Below, piece after piece: positions 33,701 to 46,098 of a stretch of DNA of 64,000 bases. Source of the DNA: Chiridota heheva. Its lineage: Eukaryota; Echinodermata; Holothuroidea; Apodida; Chiridotidae. The notes below the pieces were generated by a model, which made no database searches, was not told the origin of the DNA, and worked only from the letters and a program-made list of their open reading frames with translations. Positions within the stretch are counted from its first letter, which is position 1. Every line of letters begins with the position of its first letter. A program made the position numbers and the translations under genes. The stretch is from assembly GCA_020152595.1 (NCBI GenBank), contig JAIGNY010001464.1, positions 906,001-970,000 of the forward strand. The letters run 5' to 3'.

Positions 33701-34620
33701 AAATGATTTTGTCTATTATTTTAAAAATTGATTCAACAGTGTAAAATCGTAAAGTTAAAATTGTAATTCTCAATTCTTCTGTTTATTATTAATTGATTTA
33801 ATGAATTTTACTTCTTTTTGTACGTTTATTTACATATCAAAAGAATGTCAAAAATTAGCCCACAAAATTGTGTATATGCTGCCTGAATGGGGCGAGGGGT
33901 GCAGCTCCCGACTCCCATCCCGTACGCTTATGTAAGTGGCCACATTTAAAGGATTAGTTCAGGCGTCGTGCAAGTCCATATTATCATCAGTATGGAAGAA
34001 ACAAAATGGTGAAAAAAGCATTCCAAAATGATATTCAGTAAGGGTAATTATAATATACCGCCTGAAAAAAGATAGAGGAAAATAATTGAAATAGTAAAAA
34101 AGTTAGGATATATAAAACAAAATCTTTAAGAACAGAGATTGTTTAAGATTTTGTAAGTAAGGTCATAGGCGTTGGAAGAAATTGTATATTGGTTTGAGAG
34201 GGGGGGGTACTAAAAGTTTCAAACTTCGTTTTTGGTGACTTCCCCTCCCCGCCCTCCCCCTCCCCTCCCACCCTTCCCTCCTCATCCTTCGACCTTAGAA
34301 AAAATACATCTTTTTTGTTTTGCTCCCATATATTTTCATTTTTAAAGGAACTGTTTGGAAAATAGGAACTCTTTGGAAAATAATAATATTTTGTAGTTAA
34401 AATGCTTAACTGGGATCATAAGATTAATTGACAGGTACAATATTCAGATATATGCAAGCGCGTTATGGACTATTTCGAATAGGGTGTAAAATGTAACATG
34501 CACCAAAGAACTCAAATAAACATTTGATCCATTTCAAGAAAACTATCAGGATTTCACCATTCCGGATAGATTTTCCCCTTTTTGGAATTAAAACAAATTG
34601 GTAAAACTGAAGATTTTTTT
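33701..34620. other. Mostly unannotated; fragment of the 194 bp family
   Basis: 33950-34050 (AAAGGATTAGTTCAGGCGTC ... AAACAAAATGGTGAAAAAAG) belongs to the repeat family at 13777. The remainder shows no feature. Confidence 0.55.
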
Positions 34621-34818
34621 GCAGCGCAATGCAGCGCACATTGCAGCGCACATTGCAGCGCACAATGCAGCGCACAATGCAGCGCACAATGCAGCGCACA
34701 ATGCAGCACACAATGCAGCGCACAATGCAGCGCACAATGCAGCGCACATTACAGCGCACAATGCAGCGCACAATGCAGCGCACAATGCAGCGCACAATGC
34801 AGCACACAATGCAGTGCA
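34621..34818 (-). repeat. 12 bp minisatellite derived from SINE-A
   Basis: About 16 units of GCAGCGCACAAT (variants GCAGCACACAAT and GCAGCGCACATT). The 12-mer ACAATGCAGCGC is exactly the reverse complement of the SINE-A body segment GCGCTGCATTGT. The array runs straight into a minus-strand SINE-A head at 34819-34905. The short 'AQCS', 'ALCA' and 'NAAH' frames across it are artefacts. Confidence 0.93.
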
Positions 34819-34905
34819 TTGTGTCCTTGGTTGCGCTCATGACGGGAATTGAACTCGAGATGGGTATACGAGCATGACTCCTTAACCACTGAGCCACAGC
34901 ACCTC
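34819..34905 (-). mobile_element. SINE-A head (minus) at the edge of the 12 bp array
   Basis: On the minus strand: AGAGGTGCTGTGGCTCAGTG head, AGTCATGCTCGTATACCC, GAGTTCAATTCCCGTCATGA. The junction with the array contains the perfect palindrome ACACAATGCAGTGCATTGTG (then T), so about 15 bases are inverted relative to the SINE. Confidence 0.82.
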
Positions 34906-35169
34906 TACTCTAATTAGTTTCTAAATAGGGAATGACCTTGCTTTCTTTCTCAATATACTGCAGTATGAGTATTTTTAAATATCAGAATGTGGCTTTCAGT
35001 TTTAGCACAAATATCAAAGGAAGTGTACACTATTTTCCCAACAAACACATTTACATGTAAATTGTATCAAGCAATCATTCAATACATTTGTTGCAAATTC
35101 AAATTTAATTTGTATTAACGTAGTTATACACCGCTGTGACCACTCCAGTCTTGCGTAATCTCTTGCAGG

Positions 35170-35580
35170 GTCTTTACTTACACATTCAAAAAAACTGTAT
35201 ACTTCACTTAAGACAATCTCCCTTCCAAAATTCCCTTTAGTTAATGATTTCTCTTTTGTAATGGGAAAATCCGGTCCGACCGGATTTCATCTAAGCTCCG
35301 GTCAAATCCGGTTCTGGTCGGTACGTTGCATCCCTGGTTTTACTTACACATTAAAAAAAACTGTATCCTTTATTTAAGATAATCTCCCTTCCAAAATTCC
35401 CTTTAGTTAATGATTTCTCTTTTGTAATGAAAAAATCCGGTCCGACCGGATCTCATCTTCTAAGCTCCGGTCAAATCCGGTTCTGGTCGGATACGTTGCA
35501 TCTCTAGTTCTACTAACACATTAAAAAAAACTGTAATACTTCACATTATATTACTTAAGATAATCTCCCTTCCAAAATGT
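35170..35580 (+). repeat. Tandem repeat, ~170 bp unit, 2.4 copies
   Basis: Units begin TTACACATT.AAAAAAACTG near 35177, 35344 and 35515. They share AATCTCCCTTCCAAAATTCC, ATGATTTCTCTTTTGTAATG and a dyad core CCGGTCCGACCGGA followed by CCGGTCAAATCCGGTTCTGG. The third copy is partial. Confidence 0.92.
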
Positions 35581-35589
35581 GATTTTCCT

Positions 35590-36810
35590 ATCATTGAGAT
35601 ACAAGATAAATAACATTTTGTATTTCATCTTAAAAACAGTTCGACAAAACCGTAATTACTTGTCTGTTTTTTTCTTCAAAATGATTCGTTTATTTTCTTG
35701 TGATCGACGCATAATGACGAGCTTGAGAGACCCAATCGATTAAACCTTATAAATGAAACGAGGCATGCTAAATCAATCTTACAAGCAGGGCGATAAGCTC
35801 AAAATGAAAACATTTGTATAAATTAGAGCCCTGTTTTGTATTAATCATATCCAGAAACATCAATCATTTCTAAACAGAAAATTTCCATCGCTGCGCATTT
35901 GGAAATATAAAGAAGGATTAACTAGGGCTGTAATATAGTATTAAGAGCATTTAGTTTTATACAATCTAAATGATAACAAAAAGAGTCGGAAATTTTAAGA
36001 GGCTTTGAAAATGTTTTTTTCAAAAGATTACACAAACAGAGTCAAGCGATTTATCGACGATCGAAACCACATGTATGTTTATCTACTTTTGTTGTTTCTT
36101 CAGATATTGAATTGTTATATTATGAGCATATGTATATGCAGCTCTGCGTAATCTCTTTGACGGTGTCCCCCGTGTTATTATTAATGATTTTGTAGAAGAT
36201 GATGTAATAGAAGAAAGGCGTTTAGCAACTTAAAAATCATGGGAAAAGTTGAGATGGCAAGACGGCGATTAATAAGAAAAATTTGAATACAAAGAGAAAA
36301 CCAGTTGCTTGGGTTTCTTGATCTTTGTTATCACCATACGCTGCCCAGACGCCGTTAAAGGTTTTGGAAAGTACTTTTTGAGGAAATTATTATTTTTTTA
36401 AAGTATAATTTGCTCCGAATTTTAAGTAATAAATTTATATAAAAATGTACAATCGATTTCAAGAATTGTTCAAGGTGCAGTACTTTTTAGGGTTATTTTT
36501 TCAGCATATTTTTACAGTGTAATAAAATGTTTACCGCCCCATACCCCTTGGGTGTAGCGGCTTTCGAAAAGTGGGGGTACGAACTCTAAGGCCCAGTTGA
36601 AGGGGGCACTTCCTAAATGATATACATATGTTCCCCAGTCTGTGGATATAATTAGTGAGCCTAAAACTTACAACAAAGTAAAACAGTAGACAGGTAGAAG
36701 GGACACTTCAGTTTGAAAGGGGCGCTTTTGTATGTTTTTAAAAGTGTGCGCATATTACACCAGTTCTTCCACCTTTGACAGCAATTGAGGGGCACTTTTC
36801 ATTTTCATTT
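35590..36810. other. Unique-looking non-coding sequence
   Basis: No repeats, exons or RNAs seen. Mixed composition with several homeodomain-like TAAT sites; conservation cannot be judged here. Confidence 0.4.
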
Positions 36811-37092
36811 AGAGGTGCAGTGGCTCAGTGATTAAAGAGTCTTTCTCGTGTGCGAAAGGTAACGGGTTCGATTCCCGCCGCGAGCGCTGCACTGTGTCCT
36901 TGAGCAAGGCACTTTACTTGCTTCAGTCCACTCAGCTGTAAAAATGAGTACCAGCACTGATGGGGAGTTAAACTGCGATGGACTAGCGTCCTGTCAAGGG
37001 AGAGTAATGTGATACTATCTGCTTACGCCAAGGAAACGGGGTAAATACCGGCCCCATGGGTCTAATGGCTCGGATGGATTTAACTTTAACTT
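36811..37092 (+). mobile_element. SINE-A, most intact copy
   Basis: The head AGAGGTGCAGTGGCTCAGTG has a canonical B box (GGTTCGATTCC). The body is GAGCGCTGCACTGTGTCCTT, TCCACTCAGCTG, GAGTACCAGCACTG, GGAAACGGGG, AATACCGGCCCCATGGGTCT, with the tail GGATTTAACTTTAACTT. No tRNA 3' half or CCA-type acceptor stem, so it is a SINE and not a tRNA gene. Confidence 0.9.
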
Positions 37093-37208
37093 GCATTTCC
37101 AAAAGGGGCACTTTTGTCATTTTTCGGAAATGTGGAGGAACATACCCCCTTGGCCCCGGTTCTACACCTCTGCCAACCCCTATCCTTGATATAACCAGTC
37201 TTAGAGAA

Positions 37209-37290
37209 CCTTGATTTTACACTCTAAAAAAAATGGTCATATTTGACCATGATATGGCAATGTACCGATCTAACAATGCATCACAACTGG
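37209..37290 (+). repeat. ACTCTAAAAAA-TGGTCA repeat family scrap
   Basis: ACACTCTAAAAAAAATGGTC followed by ATATTTGACCA resembles 58706-58830 (minus) and 63915-64000 (plus). It is probably one end of a dispersed transposon. Confidence 0.45.
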
Positions 37291-37639
37291 CATGTTTAAA
37301 GTCAGGTAATATAATTAAAGCCTTAAAAAACTTGTTTGAAAGGCACTTTTTCCCCTTTGTGCCCATGCAATGGATGGAACTTCTTGCCGCACCCCCGTGC
37401 TGAAGGACAGGGGTGATCACCTCCATTGCCCCTGTGCGGACGTTCTTGCACTCATGTAGTTGCTATTGGTGGAAATTTGCATTGTTGATCAAACATACTT
37501 GCTCTCAATTACAAAATGGGTATAAGTTAATCCTATATTGAATCCCTAAAATGGAGGAACACTTAATCATAGTGCTCTTACCGGTATAGGTCAATAAGTT
37601 TAACTAGCGCTGTGTGTAAGGTAAGGTCAGTGTTAAGGA

Positions 37640-37880
37640 TGCTGTTTTCGATCATTTACTGGTCATTGGTTTGTTGAATTTAACCCAGCATGGGTTCTTA
37701 CCTAAGAGGTTTTTGTGTTTCTAATCTATTGGAGTTTCTTGATGATGTTAATAAACTAGTTGATTCTGGTCATAATCATGATTATGTTGATGTTATCTAT
37801 TTAGACTTCTAAAAAAAACATTTGATAGGGTTCCGTTAGGTAGGCTTATGGTTAAAACAAGAACGTTTGGTGTGGACGGT
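37640..37880 (+). pseudogene. LINE reverse transcriptase fragment (CR1/jockey-like, motif A)
   Basis: Across frame changes the plus strand reads LLNLTQHGF, LEFLDDVNKLVDSG, YVDVIYLDF, stop, then KTFDRVPLGRLMVKT. The family pattern is L...QHGF..., NLLEF...V...LD, VDVIYLDFSKAFDKVPH..LL.KL. The catalytic Asp of motif A (YLDF) is present but a stop and a frameshift follow it at 37811-37820. It breaks off shortly before the (TTA)n tract. Confidence 0.78.
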
Positions 37881-37967
37881 GGAGGGAAAGTGTGCCATCA
37901 GTTGGATAAGAATGTGCTTTGCCCATCTGTTCATGAACCATACACTTTAAGTAGGAGGAAAACATTA

Positions 37968-38838
<871 letters not shown>

Positions 38839-39845
38839 TATATAAAAAATACATAAGAATGTAATAAGTGTAATATGTGACATCACATTTTACACTTCGA
38901 GGTCACTTTTCAGCACACTCGCGCTGCCACTCATATAAACTTTCATAGTAATATGATATGAGATAGCTATGATACATCCATGTTTTCAATTTAAACATTC
39001 GTGCATGCCTTATTTACTTTACGTAAAATGTGTTGAAAAGTCACTCCCATGAAATTGCATTCTTCAATTCTTCCGATCGATTGGATGTACAAGGGTTTAT
39101 CTGGCAAGCGGTTATTATTTAAGCTCTCCAATATTATTGATTTCTCACGTCACAGCGAATTTTGTAGCAAAATGTATATGTTTCTTTGTTGTTGTTGTTT
39201 TTTTTCTTCATCGGCGACAGACCGAAAAACGTGCAAATGAGCTGCAAAAAGCTCCCGGTATCACGAACTTAACAATGATTATGAGTAGCCAGGTAGCAGT
39301 AAAATCCATCGTTATCAACATGTCTTCGAACTTGGCATATCTCGGAGTTTATAAAATCATGATTTACGCACGATTATTAATAGAAGATTTGTTTAAGATA
39401 TCGGGTACAAAATCCGTTGTATAATCTTATTATTATGCACAGATGAAGATTACAAAAATACGGACGTTGGTATCATGCAGAAACGTGTTAAATTCAGACT
39501 TGAAAGTTTTGGCTCGATGGCTTTATTCTCCACGGCCGAATTTGGACATGACTGATCAATGCTAATAAGATAGTTTCATAATTTGCAGATTCTGCATGTT
39601 GTATTTCTCGCAAATTTGTGAAAATACAGAGTAATCCTGATCAATGACATTTAGCTATCAACTTTTTTTCTTTCCAGATGGCAAAAATATTAAAGCCGTT
39701 TAGTGTTTTCTTAAATGTGGGACACACATTTTGTTTTAAAACGGTTTTTTGACATCACAAACTTTCAAAACAATGTTAACAAGAAAGCAATCCATGGAGT
39801 TGCTGATCTCATTACATTAAGCATACAGCATAGTGGGGGAAATAG
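38839..39845. other. Unique-looking non-coding sequence
   Basis: The 95-codon frame at 39137-39424 is not recognised. No repeats seen. Locally higher complexity than the flanks. Confidence 0.4.
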
Positions 39846-40840
39846 CTGATAATTTTAATGGGAAAAATGGTTAAAAGGGGTCACTAGCTCTGTATCTTTG
39901 ACCTTTTGACCCCAGAGTTTACGGGACACAAGTTATTGTACAATGTGATACAATAGGATTGGTATAGGTCTCGCACTTTTGGAATTTAAAGTGCCACAAA
40001 AATTATACAAATTAGTACATAATCACCGCCTAAAATCACATATTTGACCTCTAACCCTTTCCCTAATCACTGAAACAACTTCTGAAATTTTTCACATTTA
40101 ATGTACCCTACTGTATGACACCATTAATGGTTACGTCAGACTTATCATTCCATAACTATAGAGAGAAATGGTTAAAAGCGGTCAATAGCTCTGTGACATT
40201 TAATCTGTTGACACCAGAGTCTACGGGACACAAATTTATGTGCCAATGGGGTTGGTATAGGTCTTGTACTTAAATGCATAAAAAGCACTTATTTGACCCA
40301 TGACATGACCTTTTGAACTTCAATTATTTTCTTTTTTGTTGGAATGTTAAACCCTACCCACCTACAAAATACGCACACCCCCTCCCCCTTCTTTACACAC
40401 ACACGCACACATATGTGCTTCACATATTAATCGAGGACCTTGACATCATTCATGGGCACGTCACACTTACCATTCATAGTGACGTCACGCTTACCATTCC
40501 ATAACTATAGGGGGAATAGTGAAAAGTGGTCAATAGCTCGGTGACATTTGATCTGTCTACGGGAAACAAATTCTTGTACCAATGGGGTTGGTATAGGTCT
40601 TGTACTTTTTTAGTTTAAAATGGCGCAAAATGCATAAAAGGCACTTAATTGACCCATGACCTGATCTTTTGAACTCCAATTATTTTCAATTTTTGTTGGA
40701 ATGTTAAACCCCACCCACCTATGAAATACGCACACATGCACCCCCCCCCCCTCCACCTACACACACACACACACACGTGCGCGTGCGCACACACATACGT
40801 GCTTCAAATATTGATTGAGGTCCTTGGCACCAAACTATGA
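39846..40840 (+). repeat. Tandem repeat, ~300-340 bp unit, about 3 copies
   Basis: Units near 39860, 40160 and 40505 share AATGGTTAAAAG.GGTCAATAGC, ACGGGACACAA, AATGGGGTTGGTATAGGTCT, TTGACCCATGAC and TTGTTGGAATGTTAAACCC. Two units end in a poly-C plus (CA)n tract, which explains the length difference. Confidence 0.9.
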
Positions 40841-41935
40841 TTTGAGGACTCAATGATCTGATGATACAGACCAATAACGAAGTAGTGGAACTAAAACAAT
40901 TGTTGTTTTATCATTGTTAATTGCTTGTAGGGTAAGGGGACTTGAAAAGTAAACAAAAATACAGTCCTGATTTATGTTATCTTGAGCATGTAAAACAAAA
41001 TTTAGGTTTTGCTAAGCAACTAAGGACCCTAGACAAGATCTGATACACCTATTCATCTAAAGACTTCTGTGTGTGTTACATCATTTTCAGTTTTACTAAA
41101 CAACTAAGGACTCGCGGCGACTCGCGGTTTTAAGAATTTGTGGCGCAACTCATTTAAAAAAAAAATCAGTGTGGAATTTTTAGCACTCTGAAATTAGTGT
41201 GAAATTAGATGTCAGATTCAAGCGGTTCATTAAGGACATCTGTAAAACTTCTCAAGCCCTATCTTAAAAGAATTGTTTTCTTGTTTATAGCAAAAATGTT
41301 TAAGGACGTGGGTTCAGGTCTTCAACCGCGACCTGCGTCCTTAAACGATGGGTATGTTGTCAGATCAAGGTCCTGAAATACACATCAACGCAAACGCACG
41401 CACACACACACACACACACACCCCCCACACACACACACACTATCCCCCCCCCCCTTACACACACACACACTATTTTGATGTTTCAGACACGCCACTGCAG
41501 CCTGAGCCATGCAGCTATCATTTCAAATATACATTTGTCAAGATTGAAGGTTTATAACAACCGTTTTGGAGTAAAATTATTCATCCTTGTTCATGAAATG
41601 TTTAACTTCTGAGCTCTCTGTCTCGTGAAATGGGACCTCTCGAAAATACTGTTTTTAGCCGATTTTTATATGGGATTCTCATTTTGGGCTAGAGGCATGA
41701 TACCTAATTAGCTCTGTGCTACCTACTCAGGGACTCTTTTAACGTACTAATTGACACCAAGATTAAAAACCACTTGGCGAAATTTGAAAACCAGTGATGG
41801 TAGAATTCGATGACTGGTCTTTAAATAATGTGATGCTTAAATTGACTCTTGAGTTTCATAAGGTAAAAATAAAGATAAGATAAAGATTTCCTTATAAGTT
41901 GGCTTTTTTGTTTCCTGAAAAGGGGGCGGGGCCAT
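40841..41935. repeat. (CA)n/poly-C tracts and a dispersed-repeat scrap
   Basis: 41398-41470 alternates (CA)n with C runs. 41298-41345 can fold as a hairpin (TTTAAGGACG...CGTCCTTAAA). 41600-41745 (GTGAAATGGGACCTCTCGAA, ATGATACC, GCTCTGTGCTACCTA) matches 55630-55745, a dispersed repeat. Otherwise nothing. Confidence 0.6.
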
Positions 41936-42520
41936 GCTTCTTCCTGCCCCCTCCCTTCCCGCCAATTTTTTTTCTAAGAGGTGGATTAAAATGATTTATT
42001 TTGGATGCATGGGCAGAGTTATTGATAATGGTTTTACTAGTATTGATTTTCACATTTCACGAGGGGCCCACCACGACTGCCCCCTCTGCCCTTGTCTATT
42101 TTCAATTTGTGCAGAAATTTTAGCCCTCACTATTGAAGTAAACCCCAGGATTAAAGGCATTACTATTTCAGGCACTGAGACTAAGATTCTGCAGTATGCC
42201 GACAACACCACCATTTTTATGTATGGTAGTCCTAATAATTTAAATGAGATATATCTGGTTTTTGATATTTTTGAAGCAGCTTTCAGTTTGAAGGTTAATA
42301 AGAACAAGTCTTTTACATTCCCACTTGGTAACTTAGTCAGTAGCACCCCCTGTTTTACGAATTCCTACGGTTTAGATTAGACACTAGGAGCAATTACTAT
42401 GGAAGGTATAACTGTTGACCATAGTGTGATAGTAGAGATAATCTTTTCAGTTTTAATTACGCTCCCAAACTTTCGAGGTCAACGTGCCTTCTTCATCTAT
42501 GGTCCCAGAGTGATCTTACC

Positions 42521-42955
42521 CCCATTGGTAGGATAACACCCCATTGGTAAGATTACAACCCATTGGTAGGATAACACCCCATAGGTAGGATAACACCCCA
42601 TTGGTAGGATAACACCCCATTGGTAGGATAACACCCCATTAGCAGGATAACACCCCATTGATAGAATAACACCCCATTGGTAGGATAACACCCCATTGGT
42701 AGGATAACACCCCATTGGTAGGATAACACCCCATTGGTAGGATAACACCCCATTGGTAGGATAACACCCCATTCGTAGGATAACACCCCATTGGTAGAAA
42801 AACACCCCATTGGTAGGATAACACCCCATTGGTAGGATAACACCCCATTGGTAGGATAACACCCCATTGGAGGGATAACACCCCATTGGTAGGATAACAC
42901 CCCATTGCTAGGACAACACACTATTGGAAGGATAACACCCCATTGGTAGGATAAC
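42521..42955 (+). repeat. 19 bp minisatellite grown inside the LINE ORF
   Basis: About 23 copies of GGATAACACCCCATTGGTA with few variants. The LINE codons just before the array read LTPIGRIT and just after it PIGRIT-IVKF, so the unit is the LINE's own PIGRIT segment. The minus frames of 88-134 codons (CYPTNGVLSYQWGVILPMG) are artefacts of a 19 bp unit without stops. Confidence 0.95.
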
Positions 42956-43663
42956 AATCGTTAAATTTTGAGGTTTATCTCAGTTAGTCTTTCTTTTTCA
43001 AGTTCTTCCAACTCCCCCTAAGTCTTTCCTCAAGATTCTTGAGTCCGTTTTTTTTCGGTTTATTTGGGAATGATAAGATTAAACGCATTGCTTTGATGAA
43101 TACTATTCCTTTTGGTGGTCAGAATGCCACGCATTTATCGAGCTTTATACATAGTTTAAAACGCACTTGGGTTAAGAGATATCTTTCTAACTATGTAACA
43201 CCTTTGAAACTTTTCTTTGACCTTTACCTAAAGTTTTGGCGGTTCTTTGCTATTTTCATGTAATTACCATCACAATGGTAGAATTAGGAATGCTTTTGTG
43301 AGGGATGTTTGCATCGCTTGGTCAACTCATTCATAAGAACTTGATCAATACTATATTCTATAATTTGTTTGTATTCTAAGGGGGTCATTTATGTTAAAGA
43401 TTAATTTGATTCACAGCACAACGTCCTCTCTTTTAATTCTATTACTCTACAGTATTCTATGGACTCTTGTCCCTTTACGCTTTATCATGGCCTCTTCGAT
43501 GCCCTGCCTAATAATTGGAGGCGGAATTTACACTACGTTACAGCTGACATTCCTAGTTCAAATCTTCTTTCTACACGGTATTATCCATCCAAAGCCTTCT
43601 CGTTTTATCTATCACAATTTAATTAAAGCTATTGTTCTTGCATAACACGTTGGAATAATGAGT

Positions 43664-43965
43664 TTGATTTAATCGACCTTCAGTGTTCCAATGACGACGA
43701 GTAAACACACAATTACAATGACGGGGTCGTCACCTGCGTAATCGGTTATGATAGTAACAATGCTGTCACGAAACGTTTAATACGACCCGGACGAAAACAC
43801 AGGTACGACCTACGGGCAGACATAACATCGACAACCAAGTTAATGTCCACGGCCTTTGATAACCAGTTGTGGTGCACTGGCGTGTCTACCCAACCCAGGC
43901 TTGAACCCAGGACCTCGTGGTCTGTAGACATGTATGATAACTGCTACACCACAGTAGGTAGATAG
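43664..43965 (-). mobile_element. tRNA-derived SINE (SINE-C) inside the LINE
   Basis: On the minus strand the head GTGGTGTAGCAGTTATCATA carries an A-box-like TGTAGCAGTTATC and the B-box-like GGGTTCAAGCCTG. About 220 bp of body follows. LINE coding resumes on both sides (NEFDLIDL before, SNVFQAPF after). Flanking AGTGTTCCAATG and AGTGGTCCAATG may be a target duplication. GGTCCAATGTATTTCAA is also tandemly doubled at 43971-44004. Confidence 0.68.
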
Positions 43966-44557
43966 TGGTCCAATGTATTTCAAAGGTGGTCCAATGTATT
44001 TCAAGCTCCTTTTTATAGTGTTAGAGATGCCAAGATTCAATACTTTCAATACCGCTGTATTCATCGTCTTTTTCGCACCAACTCCTATTTGTATCGTTTA
44101 ATCCTTAGGGATAACTCTTTTTGTTGTTTCTGTTATTTTTTCACGAGAGATTTATTAGTTGGTTTTAACTTTAACGAATGCCACCCTTATAATTTCCTTA
44201 TCTCCCAATTAAAGTATTATATTTTTCACAATCGGGGTGACGATAACTTATTGCACTGTAATGAATTTTTATATAAGTTGAAATTTATACTTAAAGTTGA
44301 GAAGCATATGCTCTTTGAATAGGCTATTTACAACCTGGGCATTGTTTGATCTTCTCCGTATACTCATATCAATTTTTCATGCTGTATTCCTACATTACTA
44401 CTATACAATTGTATATATTACCAAAATCGTAGAAAATCATGTTGATTTCATAGGTTTGCAAAAATTTGTTTATATTAATTTTCTGTAACTTTGTGTGAAA
44501 ATGTTATGCATCACAAACAAAACATGGATTGTTGAAACCTGAATAAATAGTGATGAG

Positions 44558-45125
<568 letters not shown>

Positions 45126-45785
45126 AATTCAATCAATCAATCAATCCAACCCAACAATTCTCTACTTTGACGCTGTGAAATTTATAGCTTTGTTTAATTT
45201 TATAAACAGAGCCTTGCAACCTATTTTTCTTTTTTGTACTGTTCACATTCTCGGACGATTGATATTCATTGCGTCTCATTGCGTCATATTGTGTTTCTTA
45301 TTTCTTTACCCCCGGTAATGTATATTATATTGTGAATAGAGGGGGGAGAGGGGGGCAAGGTACATCTGTGTATTTTGCGCTTTGCTTTTATTGGTTATCT
45401 TCTTCTTTTATTGTTTTTACTATGTCAGCTAGCTTTTGCTAATTTTTTGCTTAATTGTGTTTTTATCGATTTGTTTTTCTTTAATTCACTTATCACTCTA
45501 TGAAGTCGCAGAATACACAAATATGCTTTTCTCATTATTTTCAATTGATTGTAAATTATATCATTATCTGCTCTCAGTTATGTTAGAAAGTTATCTAATT
45601 TTTGTTATTAATCGTTATGTAAGGTTTCGTTTTGTATGAATTGTTATTGTTGTTGTTGAAGATGTTAATAAACGGAGTTTAAAAAAATAAAATCAATCAA
45701 AAATCAATCAATAAATCAATCAATCAACCAATTAAGCAAGCAATCAATCAAGCAAGCAATCAATCAATCAATCAATAAACATAGT
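45126..45785 (+). mobile_element. Possible LINE 3' UTR with (AATC)n tail
   Basis: T-rich sequence ends in GATGTTAATAAACGGAGTTT, then an A run and AATC repeats to 45780. This looks like the 3' end of another LINE. The upstream edge also starts with AATC repeats (45128-45150). No coding part is visible. Confidence 0.4.
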
Positions 45786-45949
45786 ATAAAAAATATGAAA
45801 GGAATTATAATCAATTAACTTTCTTCAATTTTCTTCATTTTCTTCAAATTTTCTTTATTTCCTTTTTAGGGATTTTTTTTTTACTTACCCTACATTTATT
45901 TTCGGGAAATTTTCTGCAGTTTCTGAGGATTTTGCTAAATTTTAATAAA

Positions 45950-46098
45950 CAACCTCTGCGCCTGATGTCAGCATATCGTTCTGCATAGCTATGGAAAAAT
46001 CTCGGCTGCTCGGTTAAATCCGGCGTTGTTGGACTCGAACCTAGAGCCTCCAGCATCTCAGTCGTGCGCTCAACCGACTAAGCCACCTGTCTCCTATC
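45950..46098 (-). mobile_element. SINE-B head copy
   Basis: On the minus strand: GGTGGCTTAGTCGGTTGAGC, GACTGAGATGCTGGAGGCTC, TAGGTTCGAGTCC (B box), ATTTTTCCATAGCTATGCAG, GATATGCTGACATCAGGC. Only the 5' ~150 bp is present. Confidence 0.82.

Larger units (their letters stand above)
41965..44340 (+). pseudogene. L1/Tx1-like LINE ORF2, decayed and interrupted
   Basis: ORF2 proteins of this clade copy their own RNA at a nicked target. Readable in order on the plus strand: RWIKMIYFGCMGRVIDNGF; ISRGAHHDCPLCPCLF (family: SRGVRQGCPLSPYLF); KGITISGTETKILQYADNTT (the catalytic YADD is YADN here); LKVNKNKS; LWSQSDLTPIGRIT at 42499-42540; IVKF...LVFLFQVLPTPPKSFLK at 42955-43035; DKIKRIALMNTIPFGGQNAT; ALPNNWRRNLHY; then FQYRCIHRLFRTNSYLY with CCFC near the C-terminal Cys/His region; last LKYYIFHNRG...LKVEKH. 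The reading frame is broken by several stops and frameshifts. A minisatellite (42521-42955) and a SINE (43664-43965) interrupt it. The 5' part, including any endonuclease, is missing. Inactive. Confidence 0.88.

Noticed and set aside
34582-34897. Overlapping ORFs such as AQCSAQCS and ALCAALCA
   Set aside because: Artefacts of the 12 bp SINE-derived array; the unit is a multiple of three, so every frame can stay open.
36811-36900. tRNA gene in the SINE-A head
   Set aside because: A and B boxes are present but no paired acceptor stem or 3' half follows; the same head is attached to the same body at other sites, so it is a SINE promoter.
42497-42957. Minus-strand ORFs of 88-134 codons with a CYPTNGVLSYQWG repeat
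   Set aside because: Products of the 19 bp minisatellite read in three frames; the plus strand shows the LINE origin.
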